64,000 bases of DNA from Vibrio owensii CAIM 1854 = LMG 25443 (GTDB taxonomy: Bacteria; Pseudomonadota; Gammaproteobacteria; Enterobacterales; Vibrionaceae): positions 62,001-126,000 of the forward strand of contig NZ_JPRD01000007.1 of the NCBI RefSeq assembly GCF_000817815.1, read 5' to 3'. How positions within the stretch are numbered: position 1 is the first letter of the stretch; every line of letters starts with the position of its first letter. The position numbers were made by a program, and so were the translations under genes. Positions 17,370-25,533 of the stretch are shown here, piece after piece. The notes beneath the pieces were generated by a model. It was not told where the DNA came from, did no database searches, and saw only the letters and a program-made list of their open reading frames with translations.

Positions 17370-18122
17370 GTTTTAGAGGAAGTAACATGGATCTTGGCTC
17401 GTTTTCGACTGGTTTAGTAACGGCACTGATGTTTGTCGCACTAATAACGAAGTTCTACATTCCTGCGTATCTTAAAGAAAAGGCTAAGAATTTAGCGACA
17501 AAGGAAGATATTTCTGAGATTACCGAGGCTATTGAAAAAGTTAGATCGCAATATAACGAAAAGCTTCAGGAGCTAATATATCAAAATAATGTACAACTGG
17601 AGGGGCTCAAGGCATTAAACCAACTGAGAGTTGTGGCTCCGGAGCGAAGGTTACAAGCACATCAAGAAGCTTTCGCGTTGTGGCGAAAAATGCTGTCTAA
17701 TCTTCATTCTAACGAAAGGGTAAATGTTGTGATGGAGTGCCAGGATTGGTACAACCAAAACTGTCTGTATTTAAGTGCTAAATCGAGGGAGGCATTCTCT
17801 GTAGCTTATGGTGCTCTCGCCATACACAATGATTTGTTGCAAGACCGAACGCAACCTGAGTCAGTCAAAAGGAATTACCTAGAAATTACTAATGCAGGTT
17901 CAATAATAGTTCAATCTGTTGAATTACCAGCGTTGAGTGCGGACGTTCGATACGCAGTCAAAAAAGATGGTGGGGACATAGCAGTTGTAGAGCCCGAAAA
18001 AGACACCTAACAAAGCGTTTAAGACGGATTCCCACTTGGCATTTTCGGTTTGATTCAACTTTAGTGTTTACGGCACAATGGTTTAGGTAAGGTGGCAGCG
18101 TTGCTCACCACTTAACGCGGCG
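17364..18122 (+). mobile_element. Integron gene cassette 2
   Basis: Bounded by the G^TT points of attC sites 1 and 2, 759 bases. It holds one + strand gene plus attC 2. Confidence 0.85.
17387..18010 (+). CDS. Cassette protein: N-terminal membrane anchor, coiled coil and helical domain
   Basis: 207 residues. One membrane helix lies near residues 7-25 (TGLVTALMFVALITKFY), then a cytoplasmic coiled coil beginning NLATKEDISEITEAIEKVRSQYNEKLQEL. Such anchor plus ATKEDI coiled coils are common in unannotated bacterial proteins. The rest (about 85-195) is a helical domain with several Trp. TTAGAGGAAG lies before the ATG, and the TAA stop lies in the attC 2 R'' box. Function unknown; the architecture is similar in style to the protein of cassette 1. 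Confidence 0.65.
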   Translation: MDLGSFSTGLVTALMFVALITKFYIPAYLKEKAKNLATKEDISEITEAIEKVRSQYNEKLQELIYQNNVQLEGLKALNQLRVVAPERRLQAHQEAFALWRKMLSNLHSNERVNVVMECQDWYNQNCLYLSAKSREAFSVAYGALAIHNDLLQDRTQPESVKRNYLEITNAGSIIVQSVELPALSADVRYAVKKDGGDIAVVEPEKDT

Positions 18123-18128
18123 TTAGGA
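18005..18128 (+). repeat. attC site 2 (Vibrio integron repeat)
   Basis: R'' ACCTAAC at 18005 and R' GTTAGGA ending at 18128. Internal motifs AAAGCGTTTAAGACGGATTC, CTTTAGTGTTTACGG and GCGTTGCTCACCACTTAACG are canonical. Confidence 0.92.
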
Positions 18129-18146
18129 GACCGGGAGCGGAGAAAT

Positions 18147-19079
18147 ATGAAAGTAAAGTTATATAAATACACACCTCACTTACAGAGTTTCTTGGAAAAC
18201 CCAGTGCTTAGGTGTACACCTTCACATGACTTGAATGATCCGTTTGAGCTCCAACCTAATGCTAAAACTCTAGACAGTCTTTCTAAGGTGTACTCTGGCT
18301 CTTATGGAATCAATGATTTAACTTCTTTCGTTGATGTTAGGACATCAGATAGCGGCATAATATCGCTAAGTGAGACCAAATCTAATTTATTAATGTGGCC
18401 TCATTATGCAAATGAGCATAAGGGTGGTGTTATTGAATTTACGTTTGATATCAAGTTCGATAACGAACAAAAAATGCTACAACGTGGCTTTTTAAAATCA
18501 ATATTCGATAACAAGTACCTATTTGACCGTGTTAAATATCGCCTTGAGAGAGAACCTGATAGTGAATTGTTTAATGCTTCAGGATTCGAGGTGTTTTTGG
18601 ATTTAAAATCGCACTTGTCTTTTACTAAAGCAGAAGCTTGGAGTTATGAGAAAGAGTATCGGTTTTTATGCGAATTACATAGTGCTGATGTTGTTTGCGT
18701 AAATAACTCCCAAGAATTAATAAATTTGCTAACTTCGCTGGGACTTACGTTCAAGGTATCGGACTTAAATTCGAAATTATTAGTAATTACAAACTACAAT
18801 GATAATTCATTCGACTTAACTGTTGACTTAAACCACCGATTAAGGAGGCAACAGTTATTGTCAGTTTGTAGAGATAGGTCGGAATCCATTTTCCATTTTT
18901 ACGAAGTTGATCCTAAGTGTATTACGGGAGTATATCTTGGTTGTAAGTCCCCAAGTGAATTGAAGCACAAAGTATTGAATACGAATGTACTTGATAAGTT
19001 TGATAATCTTAATGGTAGAGTATTCGATTCAAGGCTGAGTCGTTCTCGTTATGAATTGTCGTTTGAAGAAATCGCCTAA
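18147..19079 (+). CDS. DUF2971 domain protein in an integron cassette
   Basis: 310 residues. The N-terminal block has the DUF2971 order of motifs: LYKYTPHLQSFLENPVLRCT, then SHDLNDPFE, then ISLSETKSNLLMWPHYANEHKGGVIEF, then WSYEKEYRF further on. The biochemical role of DUF2971 is unknown; members are frequent in islands and cassettes, some beside defence genes. GCGGAG lies eight bases before the ATG, and the stop lies in the R'' box of attC 3. AT-rich, with rare codons compared with neighbours. No signal peptide or membrane segment. Confidence 0.8.
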   Translation: MKVKLYKYTPHLQSFLENPVLRCTPSHDLNDPFELQPNAKTLDSLSKVYSGSYGINDLTSFVDVRTSDSGIISLSETKSNLLMWPHYANEHKGGVIEFTFDIKFDNEQKMLQRGFLKSIFDNKYLFDRVKYRLEREPDSELFNASGFEVFLDLKSHLSFTKAEAWSYEKEYRFLCELHSADVVCVNNSQELINLLTSLGLTFKVSDLNSKLLVITNYNDNSFDLTVDLNHRLRRQQLLSVCRDRSESIFHFYEVDPKCITGVYLGCKSPSELKHKVLNTNVLDKFDNLNGRVFDSRLSRSRYELSFEEIA

Positions 19080-19150
19080 CAAGCTGTTTAAGATTGATTC
19101 GCAACGCTTTGTATTTTATCTCTTTAATTTGCTTTTAGATGGCATCCACT
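19074..19150 (+). repeat. attC site 3, truncated (left half only)
   Basis: R'' GCCTAAC at 19074 is followed by AAGCTGTTTAAGATTGATTC and GCAACGC, as in the intact sites. The right half (GCGTTGCTCAC..., CGGCGTTA) is absent and the sequence changes near 19140-19150. Confidence 0.75.
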
Positions 19151-19159
19151 CGGCGGCTT

Positions 19160-19546
19160 TCATTCGACGGCCGCCTTTAAACGGTAAGACGTTTTCTTTG
19201 CTGAGTAGGACTTTGGTTGGTCTATGTGCCCAAATTTCTCAACAAGCTGACGATGTTCGTCACGCCAGAACACAAAACTTTCCAATTCTTTAGGGCTGAA
19301 CTCACGACCAGACGGCGTGATGATGATGGCACGTTTCTCACAGACACGAAAGCCAGACCAATGTAAATCGTTAGGCAAGTAACCAAGTGACTTAATCAGC
19401 ATGAGTTTTTCTGCCATTGGATTGATTGGAACAGTTCCATCAAGCCAACGAGTCATCGTCGGTTTGGACAACTGAAAATATTCAGCGCCTTGCTTGATGG
19501 ATGCAAACTCACACCAAAAGAGTGTGCGAAATGACTCTTGAAACAT
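19160..19546 (-). CDS. Phage-type regulatory protein (DUF3653-like)
   Basis: 128 residues with a helix-turn-helix-like N-terminus (IKQGAEYFQLSKPTMTRWLDG) followed by MAEKLMLIKSLGYLPNDLHWSGFRVCEKRAIIITPSGREFSPKELESF. This matches the phage protein family I know as DUF3653, found in Vibrio prophages including filamentous ones. It is alone here, without replication, coat or assembly genes, and lies 158 bases from dif. I infer the last remnant of an element that integrated at dif. The family name is from memory. Confidence 0.65.
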   Translation of the reverse strand: MFQESFRTLFWCEFASIKQGAEYFQLSKPTMTRWLDGTVPINPMAEKLMLIKSLGYLPNDLHWSGFRVCEKRAIIITPSGREFSPKELESFVFWRDEHRQLVEKFGHIDQPKSYSAKKTSYRLKAAVE

Positions 19547-19647
19547 GACAACGCTGGAGTTAATACAATGAAGCGATAATTATCTTTTTCACTGAAGGTA
19601 ATCAGCAACGGCTAAAATCTTAAAAGCAAAGAATGCTGTTAATCTTA

Positions 19648-19703
19648 GGAGGACATTTTAAAGTGGCTAAAACCGGACATTACTAAATTGCTCCAACACC
19701 TTA
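19648..19703. other. Short repeated motif beside dif, possible element end
   Basis: GGACATT occurs at 19652 and 19676, 24 bases apart, each followed by a T/A-rich stretch. Such spaced repeats resemble the ends of some insertion sequences (for example the IS21 family), but no transposase is present, so this is weak. Confidence 0.3.
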
Positions 19704-19731
19704 AGTGCGCATTATGTATATTATGTTAAAT
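19704..19731. other. dif: dif site (XerC/XerD recombination site of the chromosome terminus)
   Basis: 28 bases made of XerC arm AGTGCGCATTA, central TGTATA and XerD arm TTATGTTAAAT. Both arms equal the V. cholerae dif1 arms as I remember them; the centre differs by one base. XerCD resolves chromosome dimers here and many filamentous phages integrate here. The surrounding matS sites support the call. Confidence 0.93.
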
Positions 19732-19984
19732 AAAGTATCCATGTACGCCAATTCTTCTCTAGTTTGGTCTCCTATCCCCTCTCAGATTTTAAAATACAGC
19801 GCTTTTCGTTGGTGTCATTAAACATAATGGTGATTTACCATAAAATAGCTAATATGGATCTATCAATCTACGATTGCTTGCTCTGCTATTAGCTGAGTTT
19901 CTTCAATAGACTTTCTGTGTTTGTTGTTCAGAGCTGATTGTTATCTGCCGTTTCGTTCTTCAAGTCACCACACAGACTACAGAT
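19732..19984. other. Gene-free stretch right of dif
   Basis: About 250 AT-rich bases between dif and the terminator of yciH. No gene, repeat or second dif copy was found. Confidence 0.5.
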
Positions 19985-19987
19985 ACA

Positions 19988-20015
19988 AAAAGAGCGTCAA
20001 TTGAGACGCTCTTTA
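19988..20015 (-). terminator. Rho-independent terminator of the DUF3319-yciH operon
   Basis: The stem AAAGAGCGTC / GACGCTCTTT has T-runs on both strands. It lies just after the yciH stop. Confidence 0.85.
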
Positions 20016-20036
20016 AAATCTACTGAACAGTTTGAA

Positions 20037-20348
20037 TTAACCACCGGCTAATTTTACTGTCATGCCTTTCTTTTCAAGATGTGCTTTGATCTTGTCACGA
20101 GCATCACCTTGAATTTCGATGTTGCCATCTTTTACAGAGCCACCGCAACCGCAGACTTTCTTAAGTTCAGCGGCTAGTAATTTAAGTGGCGCGTCATCCA
20201 TATCCAAACCAGTTACGATACAAACGCCTTTGCCTTTGCGGCCTTTGGTTTGCTTTTGGATACGAACAATACCGTCGCCTTTAGGACGTTCGACTTTTTC
20301 TTCTTCTGGTTTGATTCGACCAGTTTCTGTTGAATATACGAGAGTCAT
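20037..20348 (-). CDS. yciH: SUI1/eIF1-like translation factor YciH
   Basis: 103 residues from MTLVYSTETGRI. The SUI1 fold is shown by GIVRIQKQTKGRKGKGVCIVTGLDMDD and KKVCGCGGSVKDGNIEIQGDARDKI. The bacterial factor influences start-codon selection fidelity on the 30S subunit. The open frame extends 16 codons upstream with a basic, low-complexity leader that overlaps the previous gene; the internal ATG is the family start. The DUF3319 gene lies four bases upstream, so the two form an operon. Confidence 0.93.
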   Translation of the reverse strand: MTLVYSTETGRIKPEEEKVERPKGDGIVRIQKQTKGRKGKGVCIVTGLDMDDAPLKLLAAELKKVCGCGGSVKDGNIEIQGDARDKIKAHLEKKGMTVKLAGG

Positions 20349-20352
20349 ACTC

Positions 20353-20736
20353 TTATTTCTTTTGTTGTTGTGCTTGTAGCGCTTTTTGTTTTGCAACCAA
20401 ATACGCTTCGATATGGCGTTGAATCGCAGGCTTCGCGCCCTTGATCAATTTGCCGTTGAACATACAGTACCAAGCGTTGGGCTCGCCTGTGTCGTTCTTT
20501 ATCGTGTAGCCGTTAAATACTTCAGATTGAGGATTGTTAGTGCTTTGCGCTCTTTGCCCCAGAGTTGCGAATTCTTTTGGGTCAATAATAGATGCTGTGT
20601 CACACCACCAATCTATGCTCTTTTTTACCGCCGTCAAACTGCCTTGTAAAACGTGGTTTTTGATCTTTACCTTCCAAACGCTACCGTCAGGTCCGCCTGA
20701 TTGCAGGTTAAAACCTCTATAATTGGAAATTGCCAT
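20353..20736 (-). CDS. DUF3319-like conserved Vibrio protein
   Basis: 127 residues, soluble. The two similar halves (YRGFNLQSGGPDGSVWKVKIKNHVL and FNGYTIKNDTGEPNAWYCMFNGKLI) suggest a duplicated small beta domain, followed by a Gln/Lys-rich tail. I know this as the DUF3319 family of Vibrio; function unknown. It precedes yciH by four bases. Confidence 0.7.
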   Translation of the reverse strand: MAISNYRGFNLQSGGPDGSVWKVKIKNHVLQGSLTAVKKSIDWWCDTASIIDPKEFATLGQRAQSTNNPQSEVFNGYTIKNDTGEPNAWYCMFNGKLIKGAKPAIQRHIEAYLVAKQKALQAQQQKK

Positions 20737-20864
20737 ACCACTGAGCCATCTATTTAATGCTTTGATACAATCATAAATGCAACTGAGTAATATTCAAACT
20801 TTAACGCTGTCACATTACTCAGTTATGCTTAGGTTTACCACAAAATGAATGACGGTAACGTTAG

Positions 20865-21854
20865 TTAGATTGCAGTATGAATACAATCTGCTAGGAATTC
20901 ATGGAATTTGTGACCGTTGTTTTGCAGCATTTTAGGGAACATCGAAATCGGCGTCATACCAGGGAACGTGTTTACTTCGTTTAGGTAGATTTCATCATCT
21001 TCTGTTAAAAAGAAGTCGATGCGCGATAAATGACGTAAATTCATTTGCTTAAAGACGGTTTCTGAAGCCACGCGAATCGCTTCTACCTGTTCTTCCGTTA
21101 GGTTTTTCGCTTCAACTTCAGTCAATGAATGGCTTGAGCTGCTGTACTTCTCATCGTAAGAGTAAAAAGCCCCATCAGGCGCAATCACCTCGCCAGGCTT
21201 AGTAATAAATAGCTGACCATTCATCTCATAAGCTGCGACTTCCAGTTCACGAGGTTTGACTGATTTTTCTACCAATACTTGCTCTGAGAAACCAAATGCA
21301 TCGTTAACGGCTTGCGATAAAGCTTCCTTCTTAGTGACACTGTAACATCCAACGGAAGAACCTTGGCGAGCGGCTTTGACAAACACTTTACCCCACTTAT
21401 CAAACGCTTGTGACGCTTGTTCATGGGCTTGTTCATCATTACGCGTTAAGAAAAGGTATGGTGTGTTTGGGATACCAATCGCATCGTACCAAAGCTTTGA
21501 TGTGATCTTATTGAAGCTGTTGCTGCTCGCTTCAGGCCCACAACCTAGGTAAGGAATACCCGCGATTTCAAACATAGATTGGATATCACCAGTTTCACCC
21601 GGGAAACCGTGGATACAAGGGACAATGAAATCGATATCTAGGTTAAGGTTGTCTGAGCACAGCTTTTTGGTATTAAGGTCCAAATAAACCAGTTCACCTT
21701 GGTTTGTCACCCAACCTTCATTTTTGATTTCTACGCGCGTCACGCTTACGTTTTCGATCAGATTTAACTGTTGCTCTACAAAGTTTGCAGAAAGCAGTGA
21801 AATCTCGTGCTCAGATGAGCCGCCACCGCATAGTAAAAGGATATTTTTGATCAT
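20865..21854 (-). CDS. ddl: D-alanine--D-alanine ligase
   Basis: Cytoplasmic ATP-grasp enzyme that joins two D-Ala for peptidoglycan precursors. Visible motifs are GGGSSEHEISLLSA (N-terminal substrate loop, residues 10-23), VFVKAARQGSSVGCYSV (ATP lid), REL EVAAYE, KYSSSSH, and the metal-binding end RIDFFLTEDDEIYLNEVNTFPGMTP. 329 residues is typical. It stands alone between the DUF3319 and SPOR genes on the same strand. Whether it corresponds to DdlA or DdlB cannot be told from this sequence alone. Confidence 0.95.
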   Translation of the reverse strand: MIKNILLLCGGGSSEHEISLLSANFVEQQLNLIENVSVTRVEIKNEGWVTNQGELVYLDLNTKKLCSDNLNLDIDFIVPCIHGFPGETGDIQSMFEIAGIPYLGCGPEASSNSFNKITSKLWYDAIGIPNTPYLFLTRNDEQAHEQASQAFDKWGKVFVKAARQGSSVGCYSVTKKEALSQAVNDAFGFSEQVLVEKSVKPRELEVAAYEMNGQLFITKPGEVIAPDGAFYSYDEKYSSSSHSLTEVEAKNLTEEQVEAIRVASETVFKQMNLRHLSRIDFFLTEDDEIYLNEVNTFPGMTPISMFPKMLQNNGHKFHEFLADCIHTAI

Positions 21855-21969
21855 GAATCAATCTTTCCGTGATTTCCAAAAGATACTATTCAGTATGATA
21901 AACCTTTGAGTAGTAACGTACAGTAATTTTACTGTGAGGAATACTGTTCGAATAGGAATTAACCAAAGA

Positions 21970-21998
21970 AAGAAGGGAGCATTTTGCTCCCTTCTCTT
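21970..21998 (-). terminator. Terminator of the SPOR lipoprotein gene
   Basis: The stem GAAGGGAGCA / TGCTCCCTTC has a 3-base loop; on the minus strand it is followed by TTTC. Confidence 0.75.
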
Positions 21999-22004
21999 GT
22001 TCAA

Positions 22005-22574
22005 TTAGTTTAGCTTGTTAAGCGTTGGATATGCCGAGTTTTTAATGGCATCAATGCTCTTAACGAAAGGCTTAAGTTGCTGGAAATGACCCGGCAATGT
22101 TGAAATCGCATTCTTCGCTTCTGCGCTTGTTGCGTAATCACCGTAAAGCACTGAGAACCATTTCGTGCCGTTTACCACTTTGTAGTTTTCCCAGATTGGC
22201 TGGCCGTTTTGAGGAAGTTGGCGTGCAAACTGGTCAACTTTCGCTTGGCTACCTACAGCAACAACTTGAATGGTGTAGCCAAAGCGCTGGATACCCGCTT
22301 GTTTCTTGCTAGGCGGAATGATCTTAACTGGTTTCGCCTGATCTTTAGGGGTTAGTTTCACCACCTTTTTCTCTTCAGGCTTCGCAGTCATTTTTACAAC
22401 TGTTGGTTCTACGTCTTTCTCAACCACTGCGTTCTCAGACGACATAATTGGTTTTGAAATTGACTGAGATTGGTAGTCTTCTCGGTAGCTTTCTGACGTT
22501 ACGTCAGTGATGTAAGTTTCCGATGCACAAGCAGAAAGCAGTACAGACAAGCCGATGATTGCGATTTTTTTCAT
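22005..22574 (-). CDS. SPOR-domain lipoprotein
   Basis: The signal peptide has lipobox LSAC (acylated Cys16). A Lys/Pro/Val-rich disordered linker spans about 40-95. The SPOR domain follows (FGYTIQVVAVGSQAKVDQFARQL ... WFSVLYGDYATSAEAKNAISTLP, about 98-170). SPOR domains bind denuded glycan strands at the division septum, so an envelope role near the septum is likely. Residue +2 after Cys is Ala, not Asp, so outer-membrane sorting is expected. Monocistronic, with its own terminator. Confidence 0.85.
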   Translation of the reverse strand: MKKIAIIGLSVLLSACASETYITDVTSESYREDYQSQSISKPIMSSENAVVEKDVEPTVVKMTAKPEEKKVVKLTPKDQAKPVKIIPPSKKQAGIQRFGYTIQVVAVGSQAKVDQFARQLPQNGQPIWENYKVVNGTKWFSVLYGDYATSAEAKNAISTLPGHFQQLKPFVKSIDAIKNSAYPTLNKLN

Positions 22575-22810
22575 GAAGTAACAAACGCTCTGGATAAATA
22601 TTACGATAAATCATGCCGATAGCAGGCTATTTTATCAAGCACCAAACACAATAAACTGTGATTTTGGTGTGATGAGTGACACAAACTCTGTACGCTTGGC
22701 TCAGTTTTAAGCCAATGTCTGGCCTGTTCATATTTCAACAGTGACTTATTCGTTTATGATTGTATGAGGAATGACCAACCGTTCTCGGTGTCAATGGCCA
22801 AGGAGTCACA

Positions 22811-25444
22811 ATGAACAAACTACAAAAACTCTTTAAACCGAATTCTGTTGCAGTGATTGGCGCTTCTCAAAAAGAGCTGCGCGCCGGCCAAATCGTGATG
22901 CGAAATTTACTACAGAGTGGCTTTGGTGGCGCTATCATGCCCGTCACTCCAAAATACAAGTCAGTTTCCGGCGTAATTGCTTATCCAAACGTGGCTTCCC
23001 TGCCCTATACGCCAGATATCGCCATACTCTGCACCAATGTTTCTCGCAATAAACAATTGTTGAAAGAGCTTGATGAACGCGGGACGGAGTTTGCGATTGT
23101 TATCTCTGACGATTCAGAAAGCTTAGATCTCTCAGACTTGAACATTCGTGTGCTTGGGCCTAACAGTCTCGGCATTATCCTACCTTGGCATCACTTCAAC
23201 TGTTCCTTTTCTCCTGTTGCGGCGAAACCAGGAAAGATCGCCTTTATTTCGCAGTCCGCAGCGGTGTGTACGACCGTGTTGGATTGGGCGAATGATAAAA
23301 ACATCGGTTTCTCTTCATTCATCTCTATTGGACAAGGTCAGGATATCGACTTTGCTGAGCTGCTTGACTATTTGAGTATGGATGGCAAAACAGAAGCGAT
23401 TTTGCTTTATGTCGATTCGATTAAAGATGCACGACGATTTATGTCTGCAGCACGAGCAGCTTCTCGTAATCGACGCATCTTAGTGCTTAAAGCAGGACGT
23501 TCTTCTCAAGCTCGCACGCTTGGGGAAAAAGATATAGATTCTCTCGACGTTATCTATGATTCAGCAATCAGAAGAACCGGTATGCTGCGTGTTGGTAACA
23601 CACACGAATTATTCGCCGCAGTAGAAACGCTCACGCATTCAGTCCCTCTACGAGGTGAACGTCTCGCGATAGTAACCAATGGAGGTGGCCCAGCAGTGAT
23701 GGCGGTTGACACCTTATTAGATAGAGGTGGCAAGCTCGCAACATTGGATGAAGATTCTATTGCTAATCTGCGTGGTCTATTACCGGATAGTTGGCGAGGT
23801 GTGAATCCAATCGACTTAGCTGGCGACGCGACGAAAAAGCGATACGTCGATACCATCAACGCATTAATGAACAATGACTGTGCAGACGCGATTTTGATTA
23901 TGCACAGCCCTTCAGCTGTCTCAGACTCTTTAGAGACCGCAAACGCAGTAATCGAAGCCATTCAAGCGCATCCGAGACATAAACATTTTAATATTCTCAC
24001 CAATTGGTCTGGTGAACAGACCTCTAGAGAAGCACGCTTAGCATTCACGCAAGCAGGCATTCCAACCTACCGAACGCCAGAGAGTGCGGTCGTTGCGTAC
24101 ATGCACTTGGTCGAGTACAGACGAAACCAGAAACAACTGATGGAAACACCGACCACGGCAGAACCGCTCCATTCTGGCAGTGTGAGTTCTTCTCGCGAAT
24201 GGGTGAATGAACAACTACTGGATAAAAACACAGTTGCCTTAGATACACACCAAACAAGCCCCCTATTTGAGCAGTTTGGTTTTGATATTCTCCCGACTTG
24301 GATTGCTTCAGAAGTCACAGAAGCCGTTCATATGGCAGAGAATATTGGCTATCCGGTTGCGGTAAAGCTTCGCTCTCCAGATATTGCTCATAAATCAGAT
24401 GTACATGGTGTCGCGCTTAACCTGCGTAATAGCCAAGAAGTATCTAGCGCCGCACAAGCCATTTTGGATACCGCTAAGCTCAGTTACCCTGCAGCCAACC
24501 TTCAAGGCCTTTTAGTTCAAGGGATGGCAAAGCTTGGTAGTGCAGAAGAGTTGCGTGTCAGTATTGCAGTAGATAAGGTTTTTGGCCCTGTAATCTTACT
24601 TGGACAAGGTGGTTCAGACTGGAACATTACTCAAGATGCCGTTGCAGCCCTGCCACCGCTCAACATGAATCTGGCGCGCTATCTGATCGTCATAGCGCTC
24701 AAATCAGGTAAGGTGCGCCTGCAGAAACACAAAGACGCTCTAGACATCACAGAGCTGTCAAAATTCTTGGTGCGAATCTCCCAGATGGCTGTTGAGCTAC
24801 CAGAAATAGAAAGACTGGACATTCATCCAGTGCTGGTATCTGGTAGCGATTTAACCATCATCGATGCAGACGTTACGCTTAAGAAATACGAAGGCGACGC
24901 GCAAGAACGATTAGCCATCCGCCCTTTCCCTGCCGAGTTCGTGGAGACGGTGACCTTGCGAAATGGCCAACCTATTTTGCTTCGCCCAATCTTGCCAGAA
25001 GACGAACCTATCCATGCACAGTTCATCAATAGCGTGTCTAAGGAAGATCTATATAACCGATTCTTCTCTGACGTCGGCGAGTTCAACCATGAGGCACTCG
25101 CAAACCTGACACAAATTGATTATGACCGTGAAATGGCTTTTGTCGCTGTCGCATTCGATGAAAATGGCCCATCAATCATCGGGGTGGCGAGAGCTTTAAT
25201 AACACCGGATAATAGCGACGCAGAATTTGCCATTTTAGTTCGTTCAGATTTGAAGGGAAAAGGATTGGGTAAACTGTTGATGCAAAAGATCATCAGTTAT
25301 TGCCAAATCAAAGGGACCAAACAGATGTCTGGTATGACTATGCCAACCAACCGCGGGATGCTGTCACTTGCGCAAAGTTTAGGTTTCGAATTGGATGTTC
25401 AGTTTGCAGATGGCACTGCCGATATGGTTTTACCTTTGAATTAA
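22811..25444 (+). CDS. PatZ/Pka-type protein lysine acetyltransferase (acyl-CoA synthetase-like plus GNAT)
   Basis: 877 residues. It has a CoA-binding domain (VAVIGASQKELRAGQIVMRNL), a succinyl-CoA-synthetase-like flavodoxin domain (LAIVTNGGGPAVMAVD; WRGVNPIDLAGDA), an ATP-grasp part (PVAVKLRSPDIAHKSDVHGVALNL), and a C-terminal GNAT domain from about 720 (LVRSDLKGKGLGKLLMQKIISYC). The order and length match E. coli PatZ (YfiQ), which acetylates lysines of metabolic enzymes such as acetyl-CoA synthetase. Whether the ADP-forming synthetase half is active cannot be judged. GAGTCACA precedes the ATG. Terminator follows. Confidence 0.9.
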   Translation: MNKLQKLFKPNSVAVIGASQKELRAGQIVMRNLLQSGFGGAIMPVTPKYKSVSGVIAYPNVASLPYTPDIAILCTNVSRNKQLLKELDERGTEFAIVISDDSESLDLSDLNIRVLGPNSLGIILPWHHFNCSFSPVAAKPGKIAFISQSAAVCTTVLDWANDKNIGFSSFISIGQGQDIDFAELLDYLSMDGKTEAILLYVDSIKDARRFMSAARAASRNRRILVLKAGRSSQARTLGEKDIDSLDVIYDSAIRRTGMLRVGNTHELFAAVETLTHSVPLRGERLAIVTNGGGPAVMAVDTLLDRGGKLATLDEDSIANLRGLLPDSWRGVNPIDLAGDATKKRYVDTINALMNNDCADAILIMHSPSAVSDSLETANAVIEAIQAHPRHKHFNILTNWSGEQTSREARLAFTQAGIPTYRTPESAVVAYMHLVEYRRNQKQLMETPTTAEPLHSGSVSSSREWVNEQLLDKNTVALDTHQTSPLFEQFGFDILPTWIASEVTEAVHMAENIGYPVAVKLRSPDIAHKSDVHGVALNLRNSQEVSSAAQAILDTAKLSYPAANLQGLLVQGMAKLGSAEELRVSIAVDKVFGPVILLGQGGSDWNITQDAVAALPPLNMNLARYLIVIALKSGKVRLQKHKDALDITELSKFLVRISQMAVELPEIERLDIHPVLVSGSDLTIIDADVTLKKYEGDAQERLAIRPFPAEFVETVTLRNGQPILLRPILPEDEPIHAQFINSVSKEDLYNRFFSDVGEFNHEALANLTQIDYDREMAFVAVAFDENGPSIIGVARALITPDNSDAEFAILVRSDLKGKGLGKLLMQKIISYCQIKGTKQMSGMTMPTNRGMLSLAQSLGFELDVQFADGTADMVLPLN

Positions 25445-25475
25445 TTTTGTTCACCTACGAATCAAATATCAAAAG

Positions 25476-25502
25476 AAAGGACGCATCGACGCGTCCTTTT
25501 CT
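25476..25502. terminator. Bidirectional terminator between patZ-like gene and lysR
   Basis: The stem AAAGGACGC / GCGTCCTTT has loop ATCGAC and T-runs on both strands. Confidence 0.88.
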
Positions 25503-25520
25503 TTACTCTTGTATAAATTA

Positions 25521-25533
25521 GTGACAATGTCAC
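25521..25533. other. matS site (MatP binding), exact consensus
   Basis: GTGACAATGTCAC overlaps the stop codon of the lysR gene, 5.8 kb to the right of dif. Confidence 0.8.

Larger units (their letters stand above)
18123..19150 (+). mobile_element. Integron gene cassette 3, right end truncated
   Basis: It starts at the G^TT of attC 2. It holds the DUF2971 gene and only the left part of its attC. The right boundary is lost near 19140-19150, where phage-type sequence begins. Confidence 0.75.
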
